NCBI RefSeq assembly: GCF_042767895.1
Contig: NC_091567.1
Location: 27,236,013 to 27,246,012, forward strand
From: Penaeus vannamei
Taxonomy: Eukaryota > Arthropoda > Malacostraca > Decapoda > Penaeidae
DNA: 10,000 nt
Reading direction: 5' to 3'
Part shown: positions 1 to 10,000 of the stretch, piece by piece
Layout of the letters: the number at the start of each line of letters is the position of its first letter
Position numbering within the stretch: the first letter of the stretch is position 1
Translations under genes and position numbers: made by a program
Notes under the pieces: generated by a model
Database searches by the model: none
What the model saw: the letters and a program-made list of their open reading frames with translations, nothing else
Told to the model about the DNA's origin: nothing

Positions 1-228
1 AGGTGATGGTGCAAGAAAGTGGTGAAATGGAACAAGGAAGGAAACAGTAACACAAACAGAAAGGAAAACACGAGATTAATATCCCAGACTGCAGTTGTGG
101 CCACTAACATCGTAATCCGTACTGACGGCCTCGGCGCTCAAATGCAGGTTAACGATACTTGATACTGGGGAGACGCCGTCCCGCTCATACATAACTAATC
201 CAAGAAAAAAAATATGCACGTCGACTTA
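1..228. other. Unassigned sequence, nothing recognised
   Basis: The sequence is of mixed composition without long ORFs, repeats or clear signals. It is probably intergenic, or within an upstream paxillin intron if the gene extends that far. Confidence 0.5.
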
Positions 229-271
229 TACATATGATTATATATATGTATATATATACGTGTGTGTATGA

Positions 272-338
<67 letters not shown>

Positions 339-386
339 TATATATATACATGTATATATGTATGTATGTATATGTATATGTATGTG
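229..386. repeat. AT-rich microsatellite region with a pure (TA)n core
   Basis: The pure TA array covers 279-335 (57 bp). It is flanked by degenerate tatatg, tgtgtg and tatgta units. A Tyr/Ile-rich ORF on the minus strand is an artefact of the repeat. Confidence 0.96.
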
Positions 387-823
387 GACAAATATTATCA
401 GTGGATATAAGTATAAGCGGGAATAAATAATCATACCAGGCAAAATATGCAACTGACGCATTTCGATTATATTTTTATCCGAATTACGTGATTTAATCGC
501 AAGGAAACACGTCAGCTGCATCTTTTGTTTGAGTAGTTATTTCGCTTTTATTTCCGGCTCTTATCCACGTGCCACAGTGAACTGACAAGACTACAAATAG
601 TACTGAAAAAAACTAACTTGTGTGAGGTTTTGCAATTTGGAGTGGTAAGCATGTATAGCATGGTGATATTAACATATTTTAAGCGTGATATATTAATTAC
701 TATATTCATTGTTGATTAGACGATGTTTTATATTTGTTGTGATAATAGTAAATACAGACTTTATCTTTGATACTTTCGACATGTTATTAAAAGGGTTCAC
801 ATAACATTTGCGAGTCCTGATAT
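387..823. other. A/T-rich sequence without a recognised gene
   Basis: No coding signal, repeat unit or strong regulatory motif is visible. Composition is ordinary and A/T-rich. Confidence 0.5.
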
Positions 824-824
824 A

Positions 825-920
825 AAGAAGAAGAAGAAGAAGAAGAAGAAGAAGAAAAAGAAGAAGAAGAAGAAGAAGAAGAAGAAGAAGAAGAAGAAGA
901 AGAAGAAGAAGAAGAAGAAA
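825..920. repeat. (GAA)n trinucleotide repeat, about 31 units
   Basis: The + strand reads aagaagaag almost without a break, with one expansion of A at 855-859. GAA/TTC arrays of this length can form intramolecular triplexes. The poly-Leu, poly-Ser and poly-Phe ORFs on the minus strand are the repeat read in its three frames. Confidence 0.97.
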
Positions 921-1524
921 GTGAGGAAATGAAAGAGAGAAAGAAAAGGATAGGAATGGGGAGAAGATAAAACACATGTCTGTTCAGCTTTCCTCCTCAT
1001 ATTTTTATCTACGAGGAAATGTTGTATTTAGGGTATTGGCGGCCGACCACCAGTAGATGCTGGGGTGTTGTCAGGAGGTGGTGTTGCCCGTGAAAAGATG
1101 GCGCTTGCCTTTTGCATCGCCCGAGAACATATATGGGAATAGGGGTAGGAGTTACTGAAGGCATTTGCAGGGTGCTAGAAGTAGAGTGCGTGGGAGGGTC
1201 GGGGATTTAGCTGTGTTGGCGCCATGTATGTGTGTATATATTTTCTTTTCTTTTACTTTTTTGTCTTTTTTTTTCTTCGTTGTCATGGTAATTGCGGTTT
1301 CTTGACCTTTCTCTGTTCACGGTATGGGGAAAGAAGTGGAGATTTATTTTTTACTTTCTAAGACAGAGAGATGGTTTAAGAAAAAAGGTTTGATTTTTAT
1401 GCTCGATTGTATATTTTTTCCTTCGTCTTTCTCCCTCACTTATGAAAAGTCTTAATGTGAAGTGACACGGCGAAATGTAGCAAAGGCAGGTAGCCTTTTT
1501 CTCTCCTGGGCTACCGCTAAGAGG
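921..1524. other. Unassigned sequence
   Basis: The stretch holds a G/T-rich section (1030-1215) and then a T-rich section (1236-1440) with several short T runs. There is no convincing exon: no ORF has domain-like content, and no acceptor-donor pair with conserved coding sequence is apparent. Confidence 0.5.
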
Positions 1525-1917
1525 GATGGAGGAGACAGGTGCGTTGTGACAATCCTCAGGGGGGAAGCGGAGGTGTCAGGAAGGAAGGAAGGGGAGGAGG
1601 TAAGGGGGCAGGGGAGGAGGCGAGGAGGGAAGGGGGGCATTGGAGGAGGTGAGGGGGACAGGGGAGGAGGCGAGGAGGGAAGGGGGAAAAAGGGAGGAGT
1701 TAGAAAGGAAGGGGAGGGGTCAGGAACGAAGGAAGGAAGGGGAAGGAGCTAGAAGGAAAGTGTTCGGAAGGGATGGGAGAAAGTGTAGGAAAGGGGGAAA
1801 GGGGGCAGGAAGGAAGGAAGGAAGGAAGGAGACAGGATACGGGAAAGGAGGGGAGGTGAGCCTGGAAGGAGGGAAGGGAGAAAGGAGGGAGGAGCTGGTG
1901 AGAAAAATGGCAGGGTA
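1525..1917. repeat. G/A-rich low-complexity tract with tandem duplication and (GGAA)n
   Basis: The + strand is nearly all purine. A 49-50 bp unit is duplicated head-to-tail (copies at about 1593-1636 and 1642-1686, differing by one substitution and one inserted A). A GGAA array lies at 1808-1830. Repeated G3-G6 runs give G-quadruplex potential. Gly/Glu/Arg-rich ORFs here are compositional artefacts. Confidence 0.9.
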
Positions 1918-2130
1918 GAGAGAATTGACATAAATAAATATTAAAGGTAAGTGCGAATACGACAGCCATTTTATTTTTCTTGAGGATGAATCCGAATGAT
2001 GAGAACGATGATTGTGTTTACCTGCTTATGGGCAAAGGGGATGTCGTTAGATGAAGCATCAAACGGAAATGCCCAGAAGTGTTTATCAATATTGTTCTTA
2101 AAAGGTTCATTAAACGTAGGTGTCGAATGC

Positions 2131-2821
2131 AAGGAGGCGGTGGAGGGGGAGAGAAGATGGGGGGGGGGGGGGGAGTAGGGGGATGAAGGGAGGGGGTGAG
2201 GGAGATGAAGGAAAGGGGGGTGAGGGGGATCAGTGGGTAAATGTCTCCGACGTGAAGGCTAAATATGGGTAAAGGTGTCCAGGAGGGAGGATGCAGGTGA
2301 GCGGAGGAGGCAGAAGACAGGTGAGGGAGGAGGAGGAGGAGGAGGAGGAAGGAGGAGGAGGAGGAGGAAGAAGAGGAAGAGGAAGAGGAGGAAGAGGAAG
2401 GAGGAAGGAAGAAGAGGAAGAGGGGGAGGAGGAGGATGAGGAGGAGCAGGAGGAGGGGGAGGACGTGGAGGAGGGGGAGGAAGGGGGAAGAGGAAGAGGA
2501 AGTAGCGGAGGAGGAGCTGGGGGCAGAGGTGAAAGAGAAAGAGGGGGAGTTGAAAGTGATGAAGGAGGAGGAAGAATGGGAGCAAAGGGTTATGATGGAA
2601 GAACAAGAGGGAAGAATAGGTGGGAGGAAGGATGTGAGAAAGATAAAGAAAAAGGAATAACAAAGAAATTAAGAAAAGAAAGCAGGAGGTGGAAAGGGAC
2701 AAGTGAACACAGATAATGCAGATGAAGAGGAGAAGGGGCAGGATCTGCCAAGAAATAAGGTGACGACATGCAGGTATCACGAGGGAGAGGGAGAGGGGGG
2801 AGGGGGATGGGGAAGGGTTGA
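2131..2821. repeat. Long purine-rich (GGA/GAA) tract including a G15 run
   Basis: There is a run of 15 G at 2159-2173. 2323-2436 is 114 bases of uninterrupted purine on the + strand, mostly GGA and GAA units. Purine richness continues, with a few breaks, to about 2821. The acidic Glu/Gly ORF (about 2291-2716) and its minus-strand Pro/Leu shadow have no domain content. Confidence 0.92.
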
Positions 2822-2852
2822 CAGGTGCAATTATGAGTCAGGATTTGGTGCG

Positions 2853-3138
2853 TCCATTTCTTTATTCTTCTCCACTCCTCCTATTCCTCTTCTTCTTTCT
2901 CTTCCTCTTCCCCTTTCCCTTTCTCTTCCTCTTTCATTTCCGTTTCCTTTTTTCCATCCTCCGTCTTTCTCTCCCTCTTCTTCTCGTCCTCCTCCTCCTT
3001 CTGCTGCTCCTCTTCCTCCTGCTCCTCTCCTCCTCCTTCTGCTGTTGCTGCTCTTGCTCCTCCTCCTGTTCCTGCTCCTCCACCTTCTCTTCCTGCTACT
3101 TCTCCTCCTTCTCCTCTTCCTCTTCCTCTTCCTCTTCC
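2853..3138. repeat. Pyrimidine-rich (TCC/TTC/CTG) tract
   Basis: The + strand switches to C/T: 2884-2935 is 52 bases without a purine, followed by tcc, ttc, ctgctg and ctcctg units to the cttcctcttcctctt end. The Leu/Phe/Ser-rich ORFs in three frames are artefacts of the composition. Confidence 0.9.
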
Positions 3139-3290
3139 GCATCCTCTTTCCTGGTAAAACTGTTAATGCTATTTTGAAGGACCTAAAAGGAAACCAATGT
3201 CTTCAGATTAAATTCGTGGGCATCGGCATGAAACGAGAAATAGGTAGAAAATGTAACCCGACCCCATTACAGTGGATGAAATAGGGGGAA

Positions 3291-3655
3291 GCAGACGGCC
3301 AAGATCTCGAGGAAGGATATAGGATAGGAAATAATAGGATAGCGACGAGAGGCGAAGGGAGAAGGGTTGGGGAAGGAGCGAGGGAGAGGAAGGTCGAAGG
3401 CTCGTTATCGTAGAAGGAATTGGGAGAGGAGGAGGAGGAAGAGGGGCGGGCGTAATTTCAGACGAAGGGAGGGCGAGGGTCATATGGGCGTGAAGGCAGT
3501 GCCGTAGGTGGATGGATGGGAGGGGAGTGGGCGGGTTGGGGGGAGTTACGTCAGGGTGCAGGAAGGTGAAAGAAGGAGGGGGGTTAAAGGGAGAGGGTGG
3601 GGGGAGGGAGGGAGTGCCAGTGGGGTGGAGTGGGGTGGGGAGGCAGGAGGGCGTG
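3291..3655. repeat. G-rich purine tract
   Basis: The tract is dominated by gga, ggga, gggtggg and agggg runs with few pyrimidines, more degenerate than the GGA tract at 2281-2720. Repeated GGG runs (for example 3536-3543 and 3580-3640) give G-quadruplex potential. The tract ends where the CpG-rich block begins. Confidence 0.8.
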
Positions 3656-4380
3656 GGCATAAATACCCGCGCGTTCCCAGGGGTGTCACAGTGCCTCCCG
3701 CGTCGCCGCCAGGGGTAGGTGAACACTCCTGGGACACTTGGATTATACTCGTCCCCGCCCCGTCCTCGCCGCGGGTCCTCTGGGCGGGGGTCTTCGGCGA
3801 GGCGGATGTTCCTTGGGGTGTTCGGAGATGCTTGGCGGGCGGAAGGAACGCGCGACGCCTTATTACGCGATCGTGGATTTATGCATAGTCTTACATATCT
3901 GTGGAAAGGAAGGAAGACAAGTGATACACGGAAGGCAGCAAATGCACGGGCGTGCGGAGAAAACACACCACAGGTTACACAGACTCGCCGCCCGCGCTAA
4001 TGACCACATCACACTAGACCCCAGGAATACGCGCACAGACACTCGTCCTCGCTCCACCATTCTCACTCGCAAGCAAAGTCGAAATAAGTTCTTTGCTCGC
4101 AAGGACACCAACGCACGCACACGCCACCTTGCAGGAACACCCCAGACCAACACGGACGGACGGGTTCGTGGCCAGACTAATCTTAGAAAGGGAAATCTAC
4201 CTTGAGGGCACAGCTGTCGAACACACATCACACCCGGGCGACAGTTTCCACCTGTGCGAGGCGACGCCGCCCGACGCGGACATCACACTCTCTGGCCACC
4301 TTCGCCCTCAGCCCACGCGCGACTTTGGGCGTGGCCCCGCCAGGCGCGGCTCCCAGAACACGCCCACAGTACTCAGGACT
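3656..4380. other. GC- and CpG-rich non-repetitive block
   Basis: The block contains many CpG dinucleotides (cgcgcg, cgtcgccgcc, ggcgaggcgg, gacgccgcccgacgcgg). GC-box or KLF-like sequence occurs near 4327-4345 (gggcgtggccccgccaggcg). A 10-bp imperfect stem is at 4069-4078 with 4091-4100. Composition differs sharply from the purine tracts before it and the A/T runs after it. Long ORFs on both strands here lack recognisable domains and are what GC-rich sequence gives by chance. It could be a regulatory island in the paxillin intron or an unrecognised 5' exon region. Confidence 0.45.
3659..3690 (+). promoter_or_regulatory. Possible TATA/initiator core promoter
   Basis: ATAAATA at 3659-3665 is followed by an initiator-like tcacagt with its A at 3688, about 29 nt downstream, which is normal TATA-to-start spacing. 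The pair sits at the edge of a GC/CpG-rich block about 1.1 kb before the LD5-LIM1 exon, and a donor-like gtaggtga follows at 3715. Neither box is a perfect consensus. If real, it would start a shorter paxillin transcript. Confidence 0.25.
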
Positions 4381-4761
4381 CTTTTGAGGACTGACAGGAT
4401 TTTACGATTCAAAACAACACATTATCATTATTATTTTTTTTTTTTGCTTTGCTTTAGTACATATCTAGGTCACGATCCCCTGTCATCTCAGGTCTCTGAG
4501 AATCTGTTTATTCTAATCAGAAATGGAGAGAAGAAAAGTAAAAAAAAAAAAAAAGGAAGCATTCTACACCGCCCCCCCCCCCCCTTCCTTCTCTCGTTTC
4601 CTAATGTTTGGGGAAGTTTCTTAAAGAAGCCGTGGCCTTATCCCCCCTCCCCCTCCCCCGCTGTCATCCTCAGCTCAATTTAAAGAGCTTCCTCCCAGAC
4701 TTCCCCCCCCTCCCCCCTCCCCCGTCCCGCCCCCGAATAACCTTGCCGTGTCCTCCTGCAG
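4381..4761 (+). other. 3' end of the upstream paxillin intron, with homopolymer runs
   Basis: The stretch contains T12 (4434-4445), A15 (4540-4554) and C13 (4572-4584), then a long C/T-rich tract (about 4637-4735) before the acceptor at 4760-4761. There is no coding signal. The pyrimidine tract is unusually C-rich for a splice acceptor. Confidence 0.7.
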
Positions 4762-6730
<1,969 letters not shown>

Positions 6731-6763
6731 GCGCAGAGGGACTAGCAGCAGCGGGAGAAGCAG

Positions 6764-6769
6764 AATAAA
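6764..6769 (+). promoter_or_regulatory. Proximal poly(A) signal AATAAA
   Basis: A perfect AATAAA lies 33 nt after the stop codon (cagaataaaag). No clear GT-rich downstream element follows, so it is probably weak. If used, the 3' UTR would be only about 60 nt. Confidence 0.4.
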
Positions 6770-7405
6770 AGACCACTCACAGAGGCAGACGAAAGGGACC
6801 GGGGCGAGGAACGAAATGAATCAATATGTGCACCCAAGAATTATTCTCGGCGGGGAAGAATCAGTGTATGAGATTATCAGAGAAACAAGTTGTGGTTATA
6901 TTTTCTCTTTTACTGACGACTGATACCACGGCTTCAAGATTGTGCATGTGATTACGTGGTCGTCATTCTCTACACAGAAACTAGTGTTATCGTCATCAAG
7001 CAGAAGAGCTCTCAGAAAAACAGACACAAACGCAGCTAATTAACGGATAAGCTTAATAATTACGACATTATTAACGATAACATTAATTATAACAATAATT
7101 ATGATAAATTCATAATAATATTCAACATCTGAGACCATGTTCACACAACTGGGATCAGTGTTGTAAATGACTTGAAGCAAGTCTTCATACTATCTCAGGG
7201 AAAATTCAAAAAGAATATTTAAAAAAAATTCTTTAAAAATCCATAAGGAAAACGTTATAAAAAATACTGTCAGATCTCCCCGATAAGAAGCCCAAACGAA
7301 GATGAAGAAAACGACAAAAAATCACTTGACTTGAAGCACGAAGAGGAAGGACCCTGGTCGTGGCGGGACAGCAGCCCCTGACCTCTGCTTTTGTAATTGT
7401 TATCT

Positions 7406-7442
7406 CTGGCAGATACGTTATCAGTTCGTTGTTATCTGCCGG
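7406..7442 (+). other. Hairpin in the 3' UTR
   Basis: CTGGCAGATA (7406-7415) pairs with TATCTGCCGG (7433-7442): nine Watson-Crick pairs and one G-U wobble, closing a 17-nt loop. It is the clearest inverted repeat of ordinary sequence complexity in the 3' UTR. Function is unknown. Confidence 0.5.
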
Positions 7443-7724
7443 TAGTTGCGACCTAGTTGATTGTAGTTACAGCGGCAGTTCCTACGATGTGTTCGCCGTA
7501 GAAGGATGTTCATCGTTCTCTCTGCAATCTCTCCAGCGCCACGGACCCGTTCATATTCGTTCAGTTTATTTTCCTTTCATCTGTTGAACCGTGTTACGTT
7601 TTTCGTTCTTATTTGCATCCCTTTGGTTTCCTTTATTTATTTTTCTCTCAAGTTTATTGTTGTCTTAGGAATGAACATGTGCTACTATGATTAAATTTCA
7701 GATACTATTTTGTATTGTTGATGA

Positions 7725-7793
7725 AATAAAGTACTTTTAATACATCACGGGTGTTTGGTGTGATGATTGTGTGGTTTCCTCTGTTGTGATGAG
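7725..7793 (+). terminator. Distal poly(A) site: AATAAA plus GT-rich downstream element
   Basis: AATAAA is at 7725-7730 and a CA cleavage candidate about 15-18 nt later. A dense GT-rich element follows (gtgtttggtgtgatgattgt and onward, 7752-7789). All parts of a metazoan cleavage/polyadenylation signal are present with normal spacing. A long CT array starts only 25 nt after it. Confidence 0.82.
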
Positions 7794-7816
7794 GATGAAG
7801 ATGATGTTTAAGACAT

Positions 7817-7963
<147 letters not shown>

Positions 7964-8016
7964 TTCTATCTCTATCTCTCTGTCACACTCAGTCTTTCAC
8001 ACATTCACTCGCTAAA

Positions 8017-8048
8017 ACACACACACGCACACGCGCACACACACACAC

Positions 8049-8136
<88 letters not shown>
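8017..8136. repeat. (AC)n dinucleotide microsatellite
   Basis: The array is about 120 bp of AC with small interruptions (acgcacacgcgc near 8025-8036 and one extra A at 8049-8050). It follows the CT array after about 55 bp of degenerate spacer, forming a compound CT-AC microsatellite. Confidence 0.97.
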
Positions 8137-8141
<5 letters not shown>

Positions 8142-8208
8142 GCGCACGCGCACACGCATCCGCACGCGCACGCGCACACGCATCCGCACGCGCACGCGCA
8201 CACACTCA
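8137..8208. repeat. 24-bp minisatellite, three copies, CG/CA-rich
   Basis: Copies start at 8137, 8161 and 8185. The first two are identical and the third diverges at its end. Each unit starts cgcacgcgcacgcgc and ends cacacgcatc. The alternating purine-pyrimidine CG/CA composition is highly Z-DNA-prone, and it is embedded in the AC array from which it probably arose. Confidence 0.93.
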
Positions 8209-8362
8209 CACACATACACATACACACTCACACACCACACACACATACACACATACACACACACACACATACACACTCACACACATACACACTCACACAC
8301 ATACACACTCACACACATACACACTCACACACATACACACTCACACACACATACACACACAT
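8209..8362. repeat. AC-rich array with a 16-bp higher-order unit
   Basis: Interrupted (AC)n carries at and ct variants. From 8273 to 8344 the 16-bp unit acactcacacacatac repeats about 4.5 times in exact register (8273, 8289, 8305, 8321, 8337). It ends at the A/T-rich attatttatata. Confidence 0.94.
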
Positions 8363-8584
8363 TATTTATATATTAATAAATGAATTGTAGACTGGCGCGG
8401 GAATCAGACTGAATGAAAAACTATTAAATTTAGCTTCTACGTTAAATAACAGAAATGCTGTACTTAATAAAAAATATACAGGATGTATGAGGTGCGAATA
8501 ACCGGGAGATAAAATCAGAGAAAATAACTCGAATATTTTAAGAAGAGACATTAGTTGACGCTGTTTTCTTGTGCCAGAAGCCAA
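8363..8584. other. A/T-rich unassigned sequence
   Basis: No coding signal. ATTTA and aataaa-like words occur, as expected for A/T-rich DNA. Nothing further is supported. Confidence 0.5.
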
Positions 8585-8816
8585 AGGGGGTAGGGGAGGA
8601 GGAGGGGAGATAAGGGAGGAGGAGGAGAGAGGGAGGGAAGCGGGAAGGTGGAAGAGGAGGAGGTAGGGGGAGGTGGAGGATGGGGAAAAGAAGAGGTGGA
8701 GGAATGGGGAAAAAGAGAAGAAGACGAAGAAGGAGGAGGAGGGAGGAGGATCAGGAAGAAGACGGGAGGAGGAGGAGGAGGAGAGGGAGAGGGAGGGGGA
8801 GGGAGTAGGAGGGAGA
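8585..8816. repeat. GGA/GAA purine-rich tract
   Basis: The + strand is nearly all purine, with gga, gaggagg and ggaggggg units, like the tracts at 1525-1917 and 2131-2821. It ends abruptly at attttttgtattt. Glu/Gly-rich ORFs here are artefacts. Confidence 0.9.
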
Positions 8817-9924
8817 TTTTTGTATTTAAAACTCCCAGCGGCAACAAGGGAGGCAGCGCCAACGACAGACGGTCAAAACGAACTATACAGTCTGCCGGAG
8901 TCTTCTGTGAACTGGGTCGTGGCAGTTATGAGTGGCGGATACTGCTGCTTAGCTCGTTAATTTTGTTCGTGCTATCATCGTTTGTTAAGTGAGGCGCGCT
9001 TATAATAGTTTGGAAATTTACTGATATGACGTAAGATCCGCGACCTTATATTTAGGATCCCTTGACAAGATTATCGGTCGCAGGTTATATACGCGACAAG
9101 TAAAACCGTCTCTTGCCAAAGCTGTTATTCATGTTTTTTCTTTTTTTTATATACATTCATATTTTTTATTTCTCTCTCTGGAAACAGGAGAAGCTGAATT
9201 TGAAATTGTCATTACCTCGCTAGCTTAGCAGATGATGTCTTTGCAAGGCAGTTAAACTAGAATTTTGAGAAGGCGCGTCAAAGAAGCGGGAGGAAATTTT
9301 GGCGGGAAAATGACACGCAGCGTGGGTTAATGGGCGCTAGAGTTGCACGGTGGATGGTGGGCGCCGGGAGTGGAGGCAGGGTGGATGTCATGGCACAGGG
9401 TGGATGGACTCACACACCCTACCTATAAATGTACATCCATTTCCCGTCATTTTTCAGCGCGCTGTGGATGTTGGAGGCCGTCCATGCACTCTGCCAGCAG
9501 TTTTTATCAGCGCACCGCGAAAATCGTCGGTTAACCTAATGTAGAACATGTGAGAAGCAGTTACATAAGAGATTAGCCGAAAACCTTCCGTTGCAGGGAC
9601 GCAGAGAGGCCCGTTCGGCGATTGACCAAAATGCTTTCGATCTTTTTGTTAGTTAAACATAAAAGGGTTATCTTCTCCGCCTCCGACCCCCGGGCATAGA
9701 GCCAGCCCCTGCCTCGCGTGAGGGCCATAGCCTGGCGTCATAGTATTGTGAAAACCCGCTATATTCTGCCCTATATGGCTATCTAGACCAAATAACTGCC
9801 TTCCTCAGCAGACGCACATGAAGGAGCATGTGGTTGGTAGTGTCAGGGGAAGATAAACGGTTCTGAAGAGTGAAGAAGGGGAAAAGGATGCTAACTGTAA
9901 AGGATAAACTTAACTGTGAAAAAA

Positions 9925-9929
<5 letters not shown>
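8817..9929. other. Non-repetitive sequence without a recognised gene
   Basis: Base composition is balanced, with short ORFs lacking domain content (longest about 64 codons). The stretch 9585-9790 is richer in GC and contains two similar words, gggcatagagcc (9692-9703) and gggccatagcc (9722-9732). It could be part of a dispersed repeat but shows no terminal repeats or transposase. No LIM4-type exon was recognised here. Confidence 0.5.

Positions 9930-9978
<49 letters not shown>
9930..9978. repeat. (TA)n microsatellite
   Basis: The array is 49 bp of pure alternating TA, then gtatgtatatgaatataata to the window end. It resembles the TA array at 279-335. Confidence 0.96.
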
Positions 9979-9986
<8 letters not shown>

Positions 9987-10000
9987 ATGAATATAATACA

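Larger units (their letters stand above)
6731..7747 (+). other. PXN: 3' untranslated region of the paxillin transcript
   Basis: The region follows the TAG stop and has no sustained coding signal. It is A/T-rich in the middle (7038-7130 has many taat/atta runs) and ends at a strong poly(A) site. It contains one ATTTA at 7635-7639 and a good hairpin at 7406-7442. The cleavage position (about 7745-7748, near tacatca) is inferred from the AATAAA and the downstream GT-rich block. Confidence 0.75.

Noticed and set aside
693..1000. Poly-Leu, poly-Ser and poly-Phe minus-strand ORFs
   Set aside because: These are the three reading frames of the GAA/TTC repeat.
2291..2716. A 141-codon Glu/Gly/Arg-rich ORF and its minus-strand Pro/Leu counterpart
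   Set aside because: Purine-only DNA cannot contain TAA or TAG on the strand without T, so long ORFs are expected. No domain or codon pattern supports a gene.
3208..3966. A 252-codon minus-strand ORF, the longest in the window
   Set aside because: It spans a G-rich tract and a CpG block and gives Pro/Ser/Arg-rich sequence without domains. GC-rich DNA produces such ORFs by chance.
8137..8344. Regular repeats considered as a CRISPR-like array
   Set aside because: There are no unique spacers; the units are contiguous AC-derived minisatellites in a eukaryotic genome.
8821..8920. Possible second promoter: tatttaaaa, an ACAGTC initiator-like word at 8888 and a GGTCG word downstream
   Set aside because: The TATA-like word is about 60 nt from the initiator, the downstream word is off the required spacing by one base, and no gene follows.

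Overview
The window looks like nuclear DNA of an arthropod, most likely a decapod crustacean such as a penaeid shrimp. This rests on spliced GT-AG coding exons, a focal-adhesion gene found only in animals, and an extreme density of very long, nearly pure microsatellites (TA, GAA, TG, CT, AC, AT) beside purine-only tracts. The species call is inference; the sequence alone cannot exclude another repeat-rich invertebrate. Only one protein-coding gene can be supported, on the + strand.

Gene: the 3' part of a paxillin-family adaptor (PXN; Drosophila Pax). Four phase-0 exons (4762-5028, 5116-5289, 5481-5711, 6632-6730) join into 256 residues. They carry a proline-rich linker, the LD5 motif LDSMLGSL, LIM1, LIM2 and LIM3, and end in an acidic tail SDDEDE. 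The N-terminal exons (LD1-LD4) lie upstream of the window. The last exon completes the LIM3 zinc ligands and stops, so this transcript encodes a three-LIM form without the usual LIM4. It has a 3' UTR of about 1 kb, ending at a strong AATAAA plus GT-rich poly(A) site near 7745. A second, proximal AATAAA lies just after the stop codon.

Layout: 1-1524 is non-coding with a TA array (279-335) and a GAA array (825-920). 1525-1917, 2131-2821 and 3291-3655 are G/A-rich on the + strand, and 2853-3138 is a C/T-rich tract. 3656-4380 is GC-rich and CpG-rich, with a possible core promoter. 4381-4761 is the end of an intron, with T, A and C homopolymer runs. 4762 to about 7747 is the gene. 7818-8362 is a very large compound CT/AC repeat containing 24-bp and 16-bp minisatellites. 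8585-8816 is another GGA tract. 8820-9929 has no recognisable gene, and 9930-9978 is a TA array.

The main points for follow-up are the LIM4-less terminal exon, a stop-free 87-nt intron inside LIM1, three exon-like segments within LIM3's intron, a (TG)n tract upstream of the alternative last exon, and a possible internal promoter. I see no mobile-element ORF, RNA gene, CRISPR or unfamiliar multi-gene system.
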